In this document: positions 63,176 through 64,000 of the stretch, piece after piece
Numbering within the stretch: position 1 is the first letter of the stretch
How the letters are laid out: each line of letters opens with the position of its first letter
Source: Vandiemenella viatica
Lineage: Eukaryota; Arthropoda; Insecta; Orthoptera; Morabidae
Reading direction: 5' to 3'
Assembly: GCA_031002005.1 (NCBI GenBank)
Contig: CM061920.1
Span: forward strand, 53,546,610 to 53,610,609
DNA: 64,000 bases
Notes under the pieces: model-generated
Told to the model about the DNA's origin: nothing
The model's database searches: none
What the model saw: only the letters and a program-made list of their open reading frames with translations
Made by a program: the position numbers and the translations under genes

Positions 63176-64000
63176 TAATAGATTTCCTTTGATTTGTCCA
63201 AACCATTCTAAGTTAAGGTTGGAATGTTGTCTCAAACTATCCTTCCTGCTGACAACTGTAATGACTTGTGTGGTCTGTTAGCGCTTGACTGCTCCCGTTT
63301 TTTATGTAGTCTATTAATACCGTCCAGGGTTTTTGAGATTATTCGAGTAAATATAAGTGTACCTATTGTCGATAGCGTACCTGTAATTGACATGAAATTG
63401 TATCAAGTTCGCATTTAAGGATATACGATGATCCAGAAAAGTGTGCTTATAACCAGAAACAGTGTCAGCTTTATTCGTCAATCTAAACAATTCCAAAGGT
63501 TCGGTGACGTTCTCGTCTGTCGGTGATGAACCGTTTTCAGTTTTTGTAGAGTTTGTGCGTCTCCATAGCGGGAAGCGCGTTTCTTGTTATCAAAATTGCA
63601 ACGTCGGGAAGTACCTTAACTATCAATTAATCTAAGTTTGCTTTACTTTCTACTGAACGTGATTATGTAACAGCGATCACTATTAATTAAATAAGCGTAT
63701 GCTTTTGTAATTGAAACGAGAAGACTATTTCCGTTATGCATTGCCACTGTGTCGAATATAGTGTGGGGTACCTGGCCTCACTGACCATGACATTTAATGT
63801 TAAAAGCATATTCAGTTAACAAAAAGTTGTAAATATATTCACTAACTTTGACATTTGAGTGTTAAAGGCATGAAACGTCAAGCATCAAGAAAAAAAATCT
63901 TTGGTTAGCAGTTTGTTTTTGTAAAAAGATGGCCCTAGGCAGATGTATGAAGATGGCCACAGTTGTGACGTGATGACTGTAAAATTGAAGTTGATATTTG
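63176..64000. other. unassigned DNA
   Basis: No gene, RNA or repeat recognised to the end of the window. Confidence 0.4.

Noticed and set aside
1..64000. CRISPR arrays, bacterial operons, phage or plasmid features
   Set aside because: No regularly spaced repeats, no dense coding and no ribosome-binding pattern. The DNA has eukaryotic retroelements throughout.
1..64000. LTR retrotransposon or endogenous virus
   Set aside because: No gag, protease, integrase or RNase H motifs of that type and no paired long terminal repeats were recognised. The RT motifs found are of non-LTR type.

Overview
This window looks like repeat-dominated, non-coding chromosomal DNA from a large arthropod genome. I infer an insect, and probably an orthopteroid (grasshopper, stick-insect or similar) type. 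The base composition is AT-rich with frequent homopolymers and microsatellites. There are no long ORFs, no operon structure and no bacterial signals. The density of tRNA-derived SINEs, non-LTR retrotransposon relics, Tc1/mariner, hAT and Harbinger-like elements and Penelope-like pieces is typical of such genomes. The host assignment is inference from repeat character only. I found no convincing host protein-coding exon, no intact tRNA or rRNA gene and no CRISPR array. The longest open frame (199 codons near 40.7-41.3 kb) has no recognisable domain.

Layout. 0-10 kb: LINE relics on the minus strand (1-350, 3190-3800), three tRNA-SINE copies (6.0 kb and an opposed pair at 7.9-8.3 kb) and a CRE/E-box cluster at 8.88 kb. 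10-15 kb: a G-rich TWA-flanked MITE (10.37 kb), a very AT-rich tract, a hAT MITE with a perfect 8-bp duplication (12.83 kb) and a CA repeat. 15-19 kb: a decayed CR1/Jockey-type LINE with endonuclease and reverse transcriptase on the minus strand, next to a TA-flanked mariner element with an HTH ORF. 20-25 kb: SINE, LINE tail, an 807-bp terminal-inverted-repeat element that splits an older retroelement tail, and a second hAT MITE. 26-27 kb: a Penelope-like element with about 155-bp inverted terminal repeats, a C-terminal coding remnant and hammerhead-like motifs. 28-38 kb: SINEs, several LINE pieces, a large inverted repeat carrying the same GAAACGCG motif, and a snap-back hairpin element at 35.5 kb.

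38-43 kb is largely unassigned. 43-46 kb holds a second TAA-flanked MITE family and a copy of the G-rich MITE with a LINE tail nested in it. 47-48.5 kb is a nearly complete mariner with a DD41D catalytic spacing, inactivated by frameshifts and a stop. 51-57 kb has a third hAT MITE, MITE relics, a GIY-YIG (Penelope-type) relic and a 1.4-kb hAT with a GTF2IRD2-like transposase remnant. 57-63 kb is crowded with SINEs plus two LINE fragments.

Most features here are self-interested elements. No functional pathway links them, apart from likely parasitism of the SINEs and MITEs on autonomous relatives. The most interesting theme is Penelope-like elements. The evidence is a GIY-YIG relic, a C-terminal remnant between inverted terminal repeats, and four sites with a CTGA-stem-CGAAAC pattern resembling hammerhead ribozymes, one of which has a complete core and a perfect stem I. 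All element boundaries were read by eye. Identities quoted as approximate were not computed.
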